A stretch of DNA of 40,824 nt from Hyphomicrobiales bacterium (GTDB lineage: Bacteria > Pseudomonadota > Alphaproteobacteria > Rhizobiales > Beijerinckiaceae), in the NCBI GenBank assembly GCA_947454055.1, contig CANGIS010000026.1, positions 1 to 40,824 on the forward strand, written 5' to 3'. A program made the translations under genes and the position numbers. How positions within the stretch are numbered: the first letter of the stretch is position 1; each line of letters begins with the position of its first letter. Shown piece after piece: positions 17,464-26,278 of this stretch. The notes below the pieces were generated by a model. The model was not told where the DNA came from. It ran no database searches and was given only the letters and a program-made list of their open reading frames with translations.

Positions 17464-17563
17464 GTTTTATCCCCGGGACCAGTGTGGTTCGCTTCGCAAG
17501 TTGGGATGATTGCGCGATCGGGCGCAAACGTAAAGGCTGGGTGGGATAATAAGGGCCTAAACA

Positions 17564-17595
17564 GCAACGCCCGCCATTGAACCGGCGGGCGTTGC
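17564..17595 (-). terminator. Hairpin terminator of the BMP importer operon
   Basis: A perfect 12-base-pair inverted repeat, gcaacgcccgcc (17564-17575) and ggcgggcgttgc (17584-17595), has an 8-base loop and starts 21 bases after the BMP stop codon. In the minus direction only a short, broken T stretch follows (tgttta), so termination may be partial or Rho-assisted. The stem strength and position make it a likely 3' end. Confidence 0.75.
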
Positions 17596-17616
17596 ATCTC
17601 AACAGGTTGGAAAGGA

Positions 17617-18696
17617 TCAGGCGCTCTGAACGCCCTTCACATACCAATCAATGGTGGCAAGATCGCCCAGGCCCATCTTCTGGCCTTCCTTGACCTTCAG
17701 CGTGCCGGCCTGGTCGTAGATCGGACCCGTGAAGACATCGTAGGAACCAGCCTTGTACCCTTCGATGACCTTGTTGGCCGCTGCCTGTGCATCGGCGGTA
17801 ACCGAAGCATTATAAGGCGCAAATTGAACGGCGCCTTCCTTGATGCCGTCCCAGAAATCTTCCGATTTCCAGGTGCCGGCGATCGCTGCCTTTGTGCGCG
17901 CGATGTAGTGCGGACCCCAGATATCCTGAATGGCGGTCAGCTGTGCCTTCGGAGCGAATTTCGACATATCAGCGCCCTGACCGAAGCCGAAAATGCCCTT
18001 TTTCTGACAGAACTGCAGTGGGGCAGGGCTGTCGGTATGCGTTGCGATGACATCGCAGCCGAGATTGGCCAGCGTTTCTGTAGCAGCCGTTTCCTTGGCT
18101 GGATCGAACCAGCTGTCAATCATGACAAGCTTGGTTTGGATCTTCGGGTTAACCGCTTGTGCCGCCAAGGTGAAGGCATTCACGCCCATCACGACTTCCG
18201 GAATTTTGAACGACCCGAGATAGCCGATCACGCCGGACTTCGACACTGTGCCAGCGATCGTGCCGGTGACAGCGCGACCTTCATGGAAGCGTGAATTGTA
18301 CGTCGTGACGTTTGCCGCCCGCTTGAAGCCCGTGCAATGCTCGAACTTCACATCCGGAAATTCCTTCGCCACTTCCATGACCTGATCCATATAACCGAAC
18401 GAGGTCGCAAAAATCAGCTTGTTACCCTGACGGGCCAGATCCCGCAGGATCGGAATCGCACTGGCGTCTTCCTTGACGTTTTCGACATAGGTCGTCTTGA
18501 CCGCACCACCCAAGGCTGCTTCCATTTCCTTGCGGCCCTTGTCATGCGCCCACGTCCAGCCGTAATCGCCCACAGGGCCGATATAGATAAAGGCGACCTT
18601 CAATGGCTCGGCGGCCTTTGCGGATGCGCCGATCAACGGAAGCGCCGATGCGGCAGCTGCCGTCGCCATAAAATCGCGTCTCGTAAACTTGCTCAT
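17617..18696 (-). CDS. BMP-family (PnrA-like) ABC substrate-binding protein with Tat signal
   Basis: This is a 359-residue periplasmic substrate-binding protein of the basic membrane protein (BMP/PnrA/Med) family. The N-terminus carries a twin-arginine signal, TRRDFM at residues 5-10, then an Ala-rich stretch ending near AKAAEP. Family features are VAFIYIGPVGDYGWTWAHD, FATSFGYMDQVMEVAKEFPD, FHEGRAVTGTIAG, GVIGYLGSFKIPEVVMGVNA and DVIATHTDSPAPLQF. Characterised relatives (PnrA, BmpA-D and similar) bind purine nucleosides. ATG 18696 has taggag at good spacing. It is the last gene of the operon ATPase, permease, permease, BMP, 30 bases after the second permease and before a strong hairpin. Substrate by homology: nucleosides, especially purine; not proven here. 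Confidence 0.92.
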   Translation of the reverse strand: MSKFTRRDFMATAAAASALPLIGASAKAAEPLKVAFIYIGPVGDYGWTWAHDKGRKEMEAALGGAVKTTYVENVKEDASAIPILRDLARQGNKLIFATSFGYMDQVMEVAKEFPDVKFEHCTGFKRAANVTTYNSRFHEGRAVTGTIAGTVSKSGVIGYLGSFKIPEVVMGVNAFTLAAQAVNPKIQTKLVMIDSWFDPAKETAATETLANLGCDVIATHTDSPAPLQFCQKKGIFGFGQGADMSKFAPKAQLTAIQDIWGPHYIARTKAAIAGTWKSEDFWDGIKEGAVQFAPYNASVTADAQAAANKVIEGYKAGSYDVFTGPIYDQAGTLKVKEGQKMGLGDLATIDWYVKGVQSA

Positions 18697-18726
18697 GCGT
18701 AAACTCCTATCGCTTTTTTGTAAAAA

Positions 18727-19650
18727 TTAGCCGTTCGGAATGAAGGGCTTGCCAAGACATGCGGGGGCCTTACCGCCTTTTCCGTCGCGCGACGAAATAA
18801 TTGCCAAGACGATAACCGCAATAAGGTAGGGCATCGCTGCCCAAAATTGGGAGGGGAAAATGGCAAACCCGGACGCCTTCGCATAGAGCTCCAACGCCAT
18901 CAACACCCCGAAGAAATAGGAACCTGCCAACAGGCGACCCGCCCGCCAGCCCGCAAATACGACCAGTGCCAAGGCGATCCAACCGCGCCCCGCGGTCATT
19001 TGCTCCGCCCATAGCGGGCTGATCACCATCGAGAAATCGGCCCCTGCAAGGCCGGACGCCGCGCCGCCAAATGCAATGGCAGCATACCGAATGGCGATCA
19101 CCGGATAGCCGATGGAATGGGCCGAAAAATCATTTTCGCCGACCGCCCGCAACACTAATCCAGCGCGGGTCTTGTTCAGGAAATACCCGATCGCCAGCAC
19201 GAGCAAAACGGCCATATAGACAAACGGACTATGGCCAAAAATGATTCGCCAGAACGCATCTTTCGCCAAATCATCAGGGAAGGGGGAATCCAGCGGATCA
19301 TTGGCGATGCCGACATAATTGGAGCCGATCAGCGAAGAGAGCCCGATACCGAATATGGTCAGGGCAAGCCCGGTGGCGACCTGATTGGCGCCTAGGGACA
19401 AAACCAGTACTCCGAAAATGAGAGATGATGCAGCGCCAGCCAGCATCGCAATCACAATACCAAGCCATGGATTGCCCGTTTCAAAAGTCACCGCGAAGCC
19501 TGCGATCGCGCCGACCAACATCATGCCCTCGACGCCGAGATTGATCACGCCACTTTTTTCGACCACCAGCTCGCCGGATGCTGCCAATAGGATCGGAGTC
19601 GTGATTCCGATAACGGTAACCAGCGCATCAATGATGAACGTCATGCTCAT
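18727..19650 (-). CDS. ABC transporter permease (nucleoside/BMP type), second permease
   Basis: This is a 307-residue inner-membrane permease of the branched-chain/ribose/nucleoside permease superfamily (BPD_transp_2). It contains the family core GELVVEKSGVINLGVEGMML, LGANQVATGLALTIFGIGLS and GLVLRAVGENDFSAHSIGYP, and near the end RGWIALALVVFAGWRAGRLL, the cytoplasmic loop expected to contact the ATPase. The start at ATG 19650 overlaps the stop of the first permease by 4 bases, indicating translational coupling. The two permeases should form a heterodimeric channel. Sequence type and gene order match bacterial nucleoside importers (NupP/NupQ, YufP/YufQ type). Confidence 0.93.
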   Translation of the reverse strand: MSMTFIIDALVTVIGITTPILLAASGELVVEKSGVINLGVEGMMLVGAIAGFAVTFETGNPWLGIVIAMLAGAASSLIFGVLVLSLGANQVATGLALTIFGIGLSSLIGSNYVGIANDPLDSPFPDDLAKDAFWRIIFGHSPFVYMAVLLVLAIGYFLNKTRAGLVLRAVGENDFSAHSIGYPVIAIRYAAIAFGGAASGLAGADFSMVISPLWAEQMTAGRGWIALALVVFAGWRAGRLLAGSYFFGVLMALELYAKASGFAIFPSQFWAAMPYLIAVIVLAIISSRDGKGGKAPACLGKPFIPNG

Positions 19651-20735
19651 GCGCCACCTCGTTCCGTCAATGGATCAGCCTTGATCGAAAAGCGGATGCG
19701 ATAGCGGACCAGCAGGTCGCTTGCCAAAATCGCAAACAGTAGCAGGGCCTGAAACAGGCCCGCCGTAGCATTGGGTACATGGACGACGGTTTGCGCAACC
19801 TGACCGCCAACATAGGTGATGGCCAATACTATACCCGCAATAAAAACACCGATCGGATGCGAGCGCCCGAGCAGGGACACGATAATAGCCGTAAATCCGT
19901 AGCCCGATGGGTAGCCGAGATTGAGCCGGCCCAATTGCATCAGCTCGAACACACCCGCAAGCCCTGCCATTCCGCCGCTGATCATCAGCGTTGCCCAGAC
20001 AATGCCGTCCGAACTGAACCCGCCATAGCGCGCCGCATGGGGCGCTTCACCAATGGCGCGAATCGAAAAACCGAACACGGTCCGCGATACGATTACATAA
20101 AAGATCGCGGCCGCAAGAAGGGCGACCAACAAGCCTGGCGGTATACCACTGTCCCATATGTCATGCGGCAAAAGTTGAGCGTCGGTTAGCGATGCCGTCT
20201 GGGGGAAATTGTGGCCGTCCGGATCTTTCCACGGGCCTGTTACCATATAGCTCAAGAGCTGGAGCGAGACATAGACCAGCATCAGGCTCGAAAGAACTTC
20301 GCTGACGCCATAGCGTGTCCGCAAGACGGCCGGAACAGCCGCATAGGCGGCACCCGCTGCCATGCCCGCCAGCACCATCAATGGAATGATCCAGAAACCG
20401 CTCAAGCTTTGCGTCGAATAGGCGACGCCAGCCGCCGCTATCGCGCCGACTATATATTGGCCTTCCGCGCCGATATTCCAGATTTTGGCTTGGTTACCAA
20501 GCGACAGTCCGAGCGCGATGATAATCAAGGGCGCGGCTTTCGTGGCCACATCACGCCATTTGTATGCATCCAGAACAGGGGTGAAAAACAATTCCCACAC
20601 CGCCTGTTGGCCGTCATAGCCAAGACCATCAAAAATGACGATGCCCAACAGCATGATCGCCACAACCGAAAGTACGGGCGTGAGCACCAGCATTCGCCGG
20701 CTGGGTTCGAGGCGCTTTTCAAGCCGAAGGCGCAT
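19647..20735 (-). CDS. ABC transporter permease (nucleoside/BMP type), first permease
   Basis: This is the longer partner permease of the BMP importer. I start it at ATG 20735 (MRLRLEKRL, 362 residues), six bases behind gaggggg; an ATG at 20741 and longer frames exist but ignore that site. It overlaps the upstream ATPase gene by 17 bases. Typical segments are APLIIIALGLSLGNQAKIWN followed by IGAEGQYIVGAIAA, VLRTRYGVSEVLSSLMLVYV and SRTVFGFSIRAIGEAPHAAR. A large periplasmic insertion (about 190-215, VTGPWKDPDGHNFPQTASL) is normal for this subfamily. It forms the membrane channel with the second permease. Confidence 0.93.
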   Translation of the reverse strand: MRLRLEKRLEPSRRMLVLTPVLSVVAIMLLGIVIFDGLGYDGQQAVWELFFTPVLDAYKWRDVATKAAPLIIIALGLSLGNQAKIWNIGAEGQYIVGAIAAAGVAYSTQSLSGFWIIPLMVLAGMAAGAAYAAVPAVLRTRYGVSEVLSSLMLVYVSLQLLSYMVTGPWKDPDGHNFPQTASLTDAQLLPHDIWDSGIPPGLLVALLAAAIFYVIVSRTVFGFSIRAIGEAPHAARYGGFSSDGIVWATLMISGGMAGLAGVFELMQLGRLNLGYPSGYGFTAIIVSLLGRSHPIGVFIAGIVLAITYVGGQVAQTVVHVPNATAGLFQALLLFAILASDLLVRYRIRFSIKADPLTERGGA

Positions 20736-22269
20736 GAACATCCCCCTCAACGGGCGCATTGACGCCATGAATGCCACCCATCATCAGTCCAAGCTCCTGC
20801 ACGCTGACTTCGTTTACTGGTCGAGCCTTGGACAGACGGCCAAGATTTATGACCGACAGCGTGTCGCACAGCGCAAGTAGCTCGTCGAGATCTTGCGAAA
20901 TGACAATAATCGCCGAACCTTTTGCCGCCAGATCAATCAAGGCCTGATGGATAAAGGCGGCCGAGCCCGCATCAACGCCCCAAGTGGGTTGGCTGACCAC
21001 CAACACGCCGGGCGCTTGCAAGATTTCACGTCCCATGACGAATTTCTGTAGATTGCCTCCCGAGAGCGAGCCGGCAAGTGCAGCGGCCCCCAAGGTTTTC
21101 ACCGCAAATGTCTTGATGACACGATCGGCGAAGGCACGCGCGCCGTCTTGATCGATAAAGCCTTGAGTCTCAAACCCCATGCGGGTGCGGGCAGTCAGTG
21201 TGGCATTATCGGCCAATGTAAAATTACCGATTGCGGCATGGCCATTGCGTTCTTCCGGTACAGCGCAAAGGCCAGCTTTGCGGCGTCCCGATGGTCCCAT
21301 CCGGCCCACAGGTTTCTGATCGACAACAATCGTCTGGTCGTCAGGCGAGAGCTTCTCACCACACAGCGCTTCGACCAATTCGTTCTGACCATTGCCCGCA
21401 ACTCCCGCAATGCCAAAAATCTCGCCGCCCCTAACATCGAGCGATATGGCATCGAGCGCTACACCGAAATCATCCGGCTTCGGAAGCGTCAGGCCGCGCA
21501 CGCACATACGGACCGGTCCTGCAACGCCGACCTGACCGCGTGCAGGATCACGCAGATCACTGCCGATCATCATCTCGCCCATACTGCGCGGCGTTTCCTG
21601 ACGCGGATCGCAGGTAGCAACAACCCGACCACCGCGCAAAATGGTTGCACGTTCGCATAAAGCGACGATCTCGTGCAATTTGTGGGAAATGTAGAGAATA
21701 GAAACGCCCTCGGAGGCCAAACGGCGCAAGGTCTTGAACAATTCTTCTACTTCTTGCGGCGTCAACACGGATGTCGGTTCATCCATGATCAAAAGGCGCG
21801 GATTAAGCAGCAAGGCGCGCACAATTTCGATTCTCTGTCGCTCACCTACGCTGAGTGTGGCGATTTGACGACGGGGATCGAGTTTCAGCCCGTATTTATC
21901 CATCACGCCGCGGATTTCAGCGTCAAGCGCATTGCGGGAAACAGAACCATCCAGACCCAACGCAATGTTTTCAATGACATCCATCGCCTCGAACAGCGAG
22001 AAATGCTGGAATACCATCCCGATGCCGAGCCGGCGCGCAGCGCGCGGACTAGCGATGCGAACTTCTTTACCCTCCCAGATCAAAGAACCGGAATCGGGCG
22101 CCTGAATACCATAGATCATTTTGACGAGCGTCGATTTTCCCGCGCCATTTTCGCCCAGCAAAGCGTGAATTTCACCCGGCTTAACCGTAAGGCTAATGCG
22201 GTCATTGGCCAGAACGCCTGGAAACCGCTTCGTCACCCCAATTAATTCAAGCCTCGTCGAAGCGACCAT
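20719..22269 (-). CDS. ABC transporter ATPase, two fused nucleotide-binding domains (BMP-type importer)
   Basis: This 516-residue protein carries two ABC domains in tandem and powers the BMP importer. Domain 1 is canonical: Walker A GENGAGKS (39-46), signature LSVGERQRIEIVRALL, Walker B LLIMDEPTS. Domain 2 is degenerate: GVAGNGQNELVEAL replaces Walker A without the Lys, the signature LSGGNLQKFVMGREI is good, and Walker B reads VLVVSQPTWGVDAGS, with Ser-Gln instead of Asp-Glu. From memory such degeneration is usual in nucleoside-type (YufO-like) ATPases and leaves one hydrolytic site. I chose ATG 22269 (MVASTRLELIGVTKRFPG), matching the family N-terminus; the frame runs upstream to 22386 without family sequence. 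No good Shine-Dalgarno is seen. It is the first gene of the operon, divergent from the deaminase gene. Confidence 0.92.
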   Translation of the reverse strand: MVASTRLELIGVTKRFPGVLANDRISLTVKPGEIHALLGENGAGKSTLVKMIYGIQAPDSGSLIWEGKEVRIASPRAARRLGIGMVFQHFSLFEAMDVIENIALGLDGSVSRNALDAEIRGVMDKYGLKLDPRRQIATLSVGERQRIEIVRALLLNPRLLIMDEPTSVLTPQEVEELFKTLRRLASEGVSILYISHKLHEIVALCERATILRGGRVVATCDPRQETPRSMGEMMIGSDLRDPARGQVGVAGPVRMCVRGLTLPKPDDFGVALDAISLDVRGGEIFGIAGVAGNGQNELVEALCGEKLSPDDQTIVVDQKPVGRMGPSGRRKAGLCAVPEERNGHAAIGNFTLADNATLTARTRMGFETQGFIDQDGARAFADRVIKTFAVKTLGAAALAGSLSGGNLQKFVMGREILQAPGVLVVSQPTWGVDAGSAAFIHQALIDLAAKGSAIIVISQDLDELLALCDTLSVINLGRLSKARPVNEVSVQELGLMMGGIHGVNAPVEGDVHAPSA

Positions 22270-22500
22270 GGTATGGAGGATCTCTTTGCTCAAGCCTAGT
22301 CGCCGCCCATCCGACGAACCCACTATTGACGGTATATGACGGATTTTTTCAGCGCAACTAGAGAGCGCCATTGGTCGGACATTCATCCACGTTTCCGTTG
22401 CTTAAATAACGTCCATGCTTGATTTTAATGCAAATGATCCGCTTGATGCTAAAAAGGACATCAATCTCTTTTCACACAACCCGCGTTGAGGAAGACGCCA

Positions 22501-23004
22501 ATGTCGAGCACTGCGAAGATTCGCCCCTATGATGAAACTTTGTTGCGGCGCGCCTTTGACGCGGCAAGGCGGGCGAGGGAAGGGGGCGACCATCCCTTCG
22601 GTTCCGTCTTGGGAGATGCCGACGGCAATCTCCTGATGGAGCAGGGAAATGGATATAGTTCGGAAGGCGGCGATCGGACGGCACATGCCGAAAGACTCCT
22701 TGCTTCCCGCGCCGCCCGCAGTTTCTCTCTCGAGCAACTGGCCAAATTCACGCTCTACACCTCAGCCGAGCCGTGTGCGATGTGTGCAGGGGCAATTTAT
22801 TGGGCGGGTATCGGACGCGTTGTTTACGGGCAAACCGAAAAAGACCTCAAAGCGCAAACCGGCGATCATGAGGAAAATCCTACGCTTGATTTACCCTGTG
22901 ACCTCGTCTTTGCCGCGGGCCAGCGACCAACAGAGATCGTCGGTCCGCTACTGGCGGATGAAGCCGCACAGCTTCAAGCCGATTTTTGGGCATCAAAGCA
23001 CTAA
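22501..23004 (+). CDS. Nucleoside/nucleobase deaminase (CDA/TadA-fold)
   Basis: This 167-residue zinc hydrolase of the cytidine deaminase-like fold has the zinc and proton-shuttle motifs TAHAE (His62, Glu64) and PCAMC (Cys92, Cys95). GGDHPFGSVLGDADGN near the N-terminus and CAGAIYWAGIGRVVYGQTEK after the zinc motif resemble guanine deaminase and related nucleobase deaminases more than tRNA-editing TadA. ATG 22501 has gaggaag at good spacing. It is divergent from the nucleoside importer operon, with 231 bases between the two starts, so the two may share regulation and a purine scavenging role (inference). It converges with rimO, 7 bases apart. TadA remains an alternative, but I favour a small-molecule deaminase. 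Confidence 0.87.
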   Translation: MSSTAKIRPYDETLLRRAFDAARRAREGGDHPFGSVLGDADGNLLMEQGNGYSSEGGDRTAHAERLLASRAARSFSLEQLAKFTLYTSAEPCAMCAGAIYWAGIGRVVYGQTEKDLKAQTGDHEENPTLDLPCDLVFAAGQRPTEIVGPLLADEAAQLQADFWASKH

Positions 23005-23011
23005 AGCGCGA

Positions 23012-24331
23012 TTACACCGCTACGCCGAACAGGTCATAAGCATCGGCACGCTCGATTTTGACCGTGACGATGTCGCCCGCGCGTAGCGGACGACGGGAGC
23101 CTACATGGACGACGCCGTCAATTTCCGGCGCATCCCATTGCGAGCGTCCCTTCGAGACGGTCGGACCCGGTTCATCAATAATAACCTTGATCCGGCGACC
23201 GACGCGCGTCTTAAGCCGTTGTGCGCTGATGGCTTGTTGCGTCTCCATGAACCGGTTCCAGCGCTGTTGCTTGACCTCGTCGGGCACCGGCTCAAGCCCC
23301 AGATCAATGGAAGGCGCACCGGCGACGGGCTCATATTTGAAGCAGCCGACACGCTCTAGCTTGGCTTCTTTCAGCCACTCCAACAAAAATTCGAAATCTT
23401 CCTCGGTTTCACCCGGAAAGCCGACGATGAAGGTCGAGCGGATAGCAAGATCGGGACAGACCTCCCGCCAGGCCTTGATGCGATCCAGCGTTTTTTCCTG
23501 ATTGCCCGGACGCTTCATGGCCTTGAGCACTTTGGGCGAGGCGTGCTGAAACGGAATATCGAGATAGGGCAGCACGAGACCTTCCGCCATCAAGGGAATC
23601 ACATCGTCAACATGCGGGTAGGGATAGACATAATGCAGCCGGACCCAAGCCCCCAACGCACCCAATTCACGCGCAAGATCAACAAATTTAGCCCGAACCG
23701 ACCGGCCCTGGAATTCGCTTTCGGCATATTTGATGTCGACGCCATAGGCCGACGTGTCTTGCGAAATGATCAGAAGCTCTTTGACGCCTGCTTTGACGAG
23801 CTTTTCGGCTTCGCGGAGCACGTCGCCGGCTGGGCGTGAAACGAGATCACCCCGCAATTTGGGGATAATACAGAAGGTGCACCGATTGTTACAGCCCTCG
23901 GATATTTTGAGATAGGCATAATGGCGCGGTGTCAGCTTGATGCCTTGAGCGGGAACCAGATCCAGAAAGGGATCGTGCAATGGCGGGGCTACGGAATGAA
24001 CCGCCTTCATAACGCTTTCATAGGCCTGGGGGCCCGTTACAGCTGCCACACCCGGATGGGCGGCCAAAATCTGTTCCGGTTCAGCCCCCATACAGCCCGT
24101 CACGATCACTTTGCCGTTTTGCGCCATCGCCGCCCCGATCGCCTCGAGCGATTCGGCTTTGGCACTGTCCAAAAAGCCGCAAGTATTGACGATGACAGCA
24201 TCAGCTCCCTGGTGACTTTTGCTAAGCTCATAGCCTTCGGCCCGCAATTGCGTGATAATCCGCTCGCTGTCGACGAGGGCCTTGGGGCAGCCAAGCGAAA
24301 CGAAAGATATTTTGGGCGCGTGCTCGGTCAT
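23012..24331 (-). CDS. rimO: Ribosomal protein uS12 methylthiotransferase
   Basis: RimO is a radical SAM enzyme with two iron-sulfur clusters that adds a methylthio group to the conserved Asp of ribosomal protein uS12. At 439 residues it has family length. The N-terminal cluster cysteines are Cys15 ([14 protein letters not shown]), Cys51 ([13 protein letters not shown]) and Cys80 ([10 protein letters not shown]). The radical SAM triad is Cys147, Cys151 and Cys154 in [38 protein letters not shown] and [19 protein letters not shown] are further barrel motifs, and the C-terminal TRAM domain ends in [30 protein letters not shown] separates it from MiaB. ATG 24331 has a weak ribosome site. It converges with the deaminase gene. 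Confidence 0.97.
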   Translation of the reverse strand: MTEHAPKISFVSLGCPKALVDSERIITQLRAEGYELSKSHQGADAVIVNTCGFLDSAKAESLEAIGAAMAQNGKVIVTGCMGAEPEQILAAHPGVAAVTGPQAYESVMKAVHSVAPPLHDPFLDLVPAQGIKLTPRHYAYLKISEGCNNRCTFCIIPKLRGDLVSRPAGDVLREAEKLVKAGVKELLIISQDTSAYGVDIKYAESEFQGRSVRAKFVDLARELGALGAWVRLHYVYPYPHVDDVIPLMAEGLVLPYLDIPFQHASPKVLKAMKRPGNQEKTLDRIKAWREVCPDLAIRSTFIVGFPGETEEDFEFLLEWLKEAKLERVGCFKYEPVAGAPSIDLGLEPVPDEVKQQRWNRFMETQQAISAQRLKTRVGRRIKVIIDEPGPTVSKGRSQWDAPEIDGVVHVGSRRPLRAGDIVTVKIERADAYDLFGVAV

Positions 24332-24494
24332 GGGGTCTGAATTCCGTTGAATTTCATGCCTCGCTGTAAAGCAAGCCGGGGTCGGCTACAACTGCATGGC
24401 TCCCACGTGGCTTCGCCCATTGCTAAAGAGCGTTGATAAAACGATGGTAGCGATGGATTCGCGCCGTCCCTGTAAGAAAGTTGCACCCACCGTT

Positions 24495-25424
24495 ATGCCA
24501 ATTGTTGAAGTCACCCCTCCAAAACACAGCCCTGCTGTACCCAATGGCTTTAACAGTCGGCCCGACTCCCGCGCTACCTTGATTGGCATCGGGATCATCA
24601 TCCTTAATGTAGCGATGTGGGCTTCATCGGATGCCGCTGCGCAATGGCTTACCCAATCGCTGCCACCTTTGGAGATCACCTGGATCCGCTATGCCGTGCA
24701 TGTTCTTGTGCTGTTTCCGTGGCTTAGGGGTGGTTTTCGGGGCGCGTTACGTTCGCATCACCCCTATCGGCAACTCCTTCGCGGTATTTTTTCAGTTTTG
24801 TCGGCCATTACCTTCGTGGTCGGATTGACGGTTATTCCGATTGCTGAAGCCACCGCCATCACCTTTGTCGCGCCCTTTGTCATTATGGGGCTGGCTGCCC
24901 TTCTCCTGCACGAAAAGGTCGAACCAAGACGCTGGATGGCGGCAGCCATCGGACTATCCGGCGTCGTGATCATTGTTCAACCCGGCAGCGATGCGTTTCA
25001 CTGGTCGGCCTTCTTGCCGCTGCTGGCCGCCATTTTCGGGGCATCTGCGATCATCATGACCCGTTTGATGCCGCTCGATGATGCCAAAGTAACGATGGTT
25101 TATACCGGTTTTATCGGACTGATCGTTCTATCGGTCCTCGTACCATTTCATTGGGTGACGCCGAAGCCGACCGATCTAATCGCGAGCGCTGCACTGGGAT
25201 TGTTCGGCGTTGCGGCCAACATCATGCAGATCACCATTTATCGCCAGTTACCGGCGTCGCTATTGGCACCGTTCAGCTATTTCCAGCTGATCTGGGCCAG
25301 TCTATTGGGGTTTACTTTGTTTGGCGTTTGGCCCACCTTCACCACTTTGGCGGGTGCGACCATCATTGCTGCCAGCGGACTCTACGCGGCTTGGCGGGAG
25401 CGGCAGGCAGCCGTTACAGCCTAA
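24495..25424 (+). CDS. EamA/DMT-family transporter (second copy in window)
   Basis: This is a ten-segment drug/metabolite transporter protein with two EamA repeats. It is recognisable from GIGIIILNVAMWASSDAAAQ, PLEITWIRYAVHVLVLFPWL, IAEATAITFVAPFVIMGLAA and LLLHEKVEPRRWMAAAIGLS. The second half contains PASLLAPFSYFQLIWASLLG and FTLFGVWPTFTTLAGATIII-like sequence. The substrate is unknown. The start is uncertain: ATG 24495 (309 residues) gives a typical N-terminus, but in-frame ATGs at 24396, 24444 and 24453 are possible, and none has a strong ribosome site. It shares only the family fold with the EamA protein at 8821-9747, so the two are not a recent duplication. It is divergent from rimO. 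Confidence 0.87.
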   Translation: MPIVEVTPPKHSPAVPNGFNSRPDSRATLIGIGIIILNVAMWASSDAAAQWLTQSLPPLEITWIRYAVHVLVLFPWLRGGFRGALRSHHPYRQLLRGIFSVLSAITFVVGLTVIPIAEATAITFVAPFVIMGLAALLLHEKVEPRRWMAAAIGLSGVVIIVQPGSDAFHWSAFLPLLAAIFGASAIIMTRLMPLDDAKVTMVYTGFIGLIVLSVLVPFHWVTPKPTDLIASAALGLFGVAANIMQITIYRQLPASLLAPFSYFQLIWASLLGFTLFGVWPTFTTLAGATIIAASGLYAAWRERQAAVTA

Positions 25425-25502
25425 ATCCGCATTATACCGGAATGACGGTTAGAACAGCTTGGTTTAGTTTGAAGACCAATTTGACGGTCATGAGGATGAA
25501 CC

Positions 25503-26261
25503 ATGCGACACTGGGCCATTGTACTGGCAATTTTCACCTTCATTTCGCTTCGATACGGATCCGCTTCGGCATCGGCCGCAGAGGCCTATACGACCTCATC
25601 GACCTGGCTAAGAACTGGGCCTGATTACAGTTTCCCATCGATCGAACGTATTCCAAGAGGGGCGCTTGTCGATGTGATCGGATGCACGGATAGCTATAAT
25701 TGGTGCGACGTCGATTATGAGGGCGAAAGAGGGTGGTTTGCAGGCAACCGTTTGCAGTTTGTCTACAATGGACGACGGGGCTCCGCGGTCGATCTAGCGC
25801 CGTTGCTCGGGCTGATGATTTTACAATTTAGCTTTGGCAATTATTGGAACGACCATTATCGGGATCGGCCATGGTTTAACGAACGCAATCAGCGCCGCTG
25901 GCAGAACTGGCAGCCGCCCCAACACCCGTTTGGAAACCGACCCCGTCAACCCGGTGCTCCAGCTCTGTTGCCGCACGCTCCCGAAAAGCCACGAGCACCC
26001 CAAACGGCTCCCATCGCGCCGAATGTCCAGCCGCCGGCTGCCCCGCCTAGCGTTGAGACCCCCGTAAACCCGGCCCCTATACGGCCAGCACCGATAAACC
26101 CTGCGCCGATCCGTCCAGTGCCCAATACACGTCCAAATCCCATCAATCCCGCACCGGATTTTCAACGTCCCGCACCCCAGCAACAAAAGCCGTTCAATCC
26201 CGCCCTGCCGCAAGGCGGAACCCATAAGAAGCGCTGCATTCCGCCCGAAATCTGCCCTTAA
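25503..26261 (+). CDS. Exported SH3-domain protein with proline-rich tail
   Basis: This 252-residue protein starts with a signal peptide (MRHWAIVLAIFTFISLRYG, cleavage near ASAAEA). A bacterial SH3 (SH3_3) domain follows at about 28-90: TSSTWLRTGPDYSFPSIERI, GALVDVIGC, WCDVDYEGERGWFAGNRL. Next come a hydrophobic stretch (DLAPLLGLMILQFSFGNYW) and a basic, Trp/Pro/Asn-rich region. About residues 140-240 are low-complexity proline-rich sequence with repeated NPAPIRPAPI-like units, ending KKRCIPPEICP with two cysteines. SH3b domains often bind peptidoglycan or peptides, so an envelope role is likely, but no function can be named. ATG 25503 has gaggatgaacc upstream. It converges with the DEAD-box gene; the 17-base gap holds the palindrome cggttaaccg. 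Confidence 0.83.
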   Translation: MRHWAIVLAIFTFISLRYGSASASAAEAYTTSSTWLRTGPDYSFPSIERIPRGALVDVIGCTDSYNWCDVDYEGERGWFAGNRLQFVYNGRRGSAVDLAPLLGLMILQFSFGNYWNDHYRDRPWFNERNQRRWQNWQPPQHPFGNRPRQPGAPALLPHAPEKPRAPQTAPIAPNVQPPAAPPSVETPVNPAPIRPAPINPAPIRPVPNTRPNPINPAPDFQRPAPQQQKPFNPALPQGGTHKKRCIPPEICP

Positions 26262-26278
26262 TCGGTTAACCGCTTCAC

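Noticed and set aside
26263-26272. Palindrome cggttaaccg between the SH3 and DEAD-box genes as a binding site
   Set aside because: It is a 10-base palindrome between two stop codons, where an operator is unlikely; it is short enough to occur by chance.
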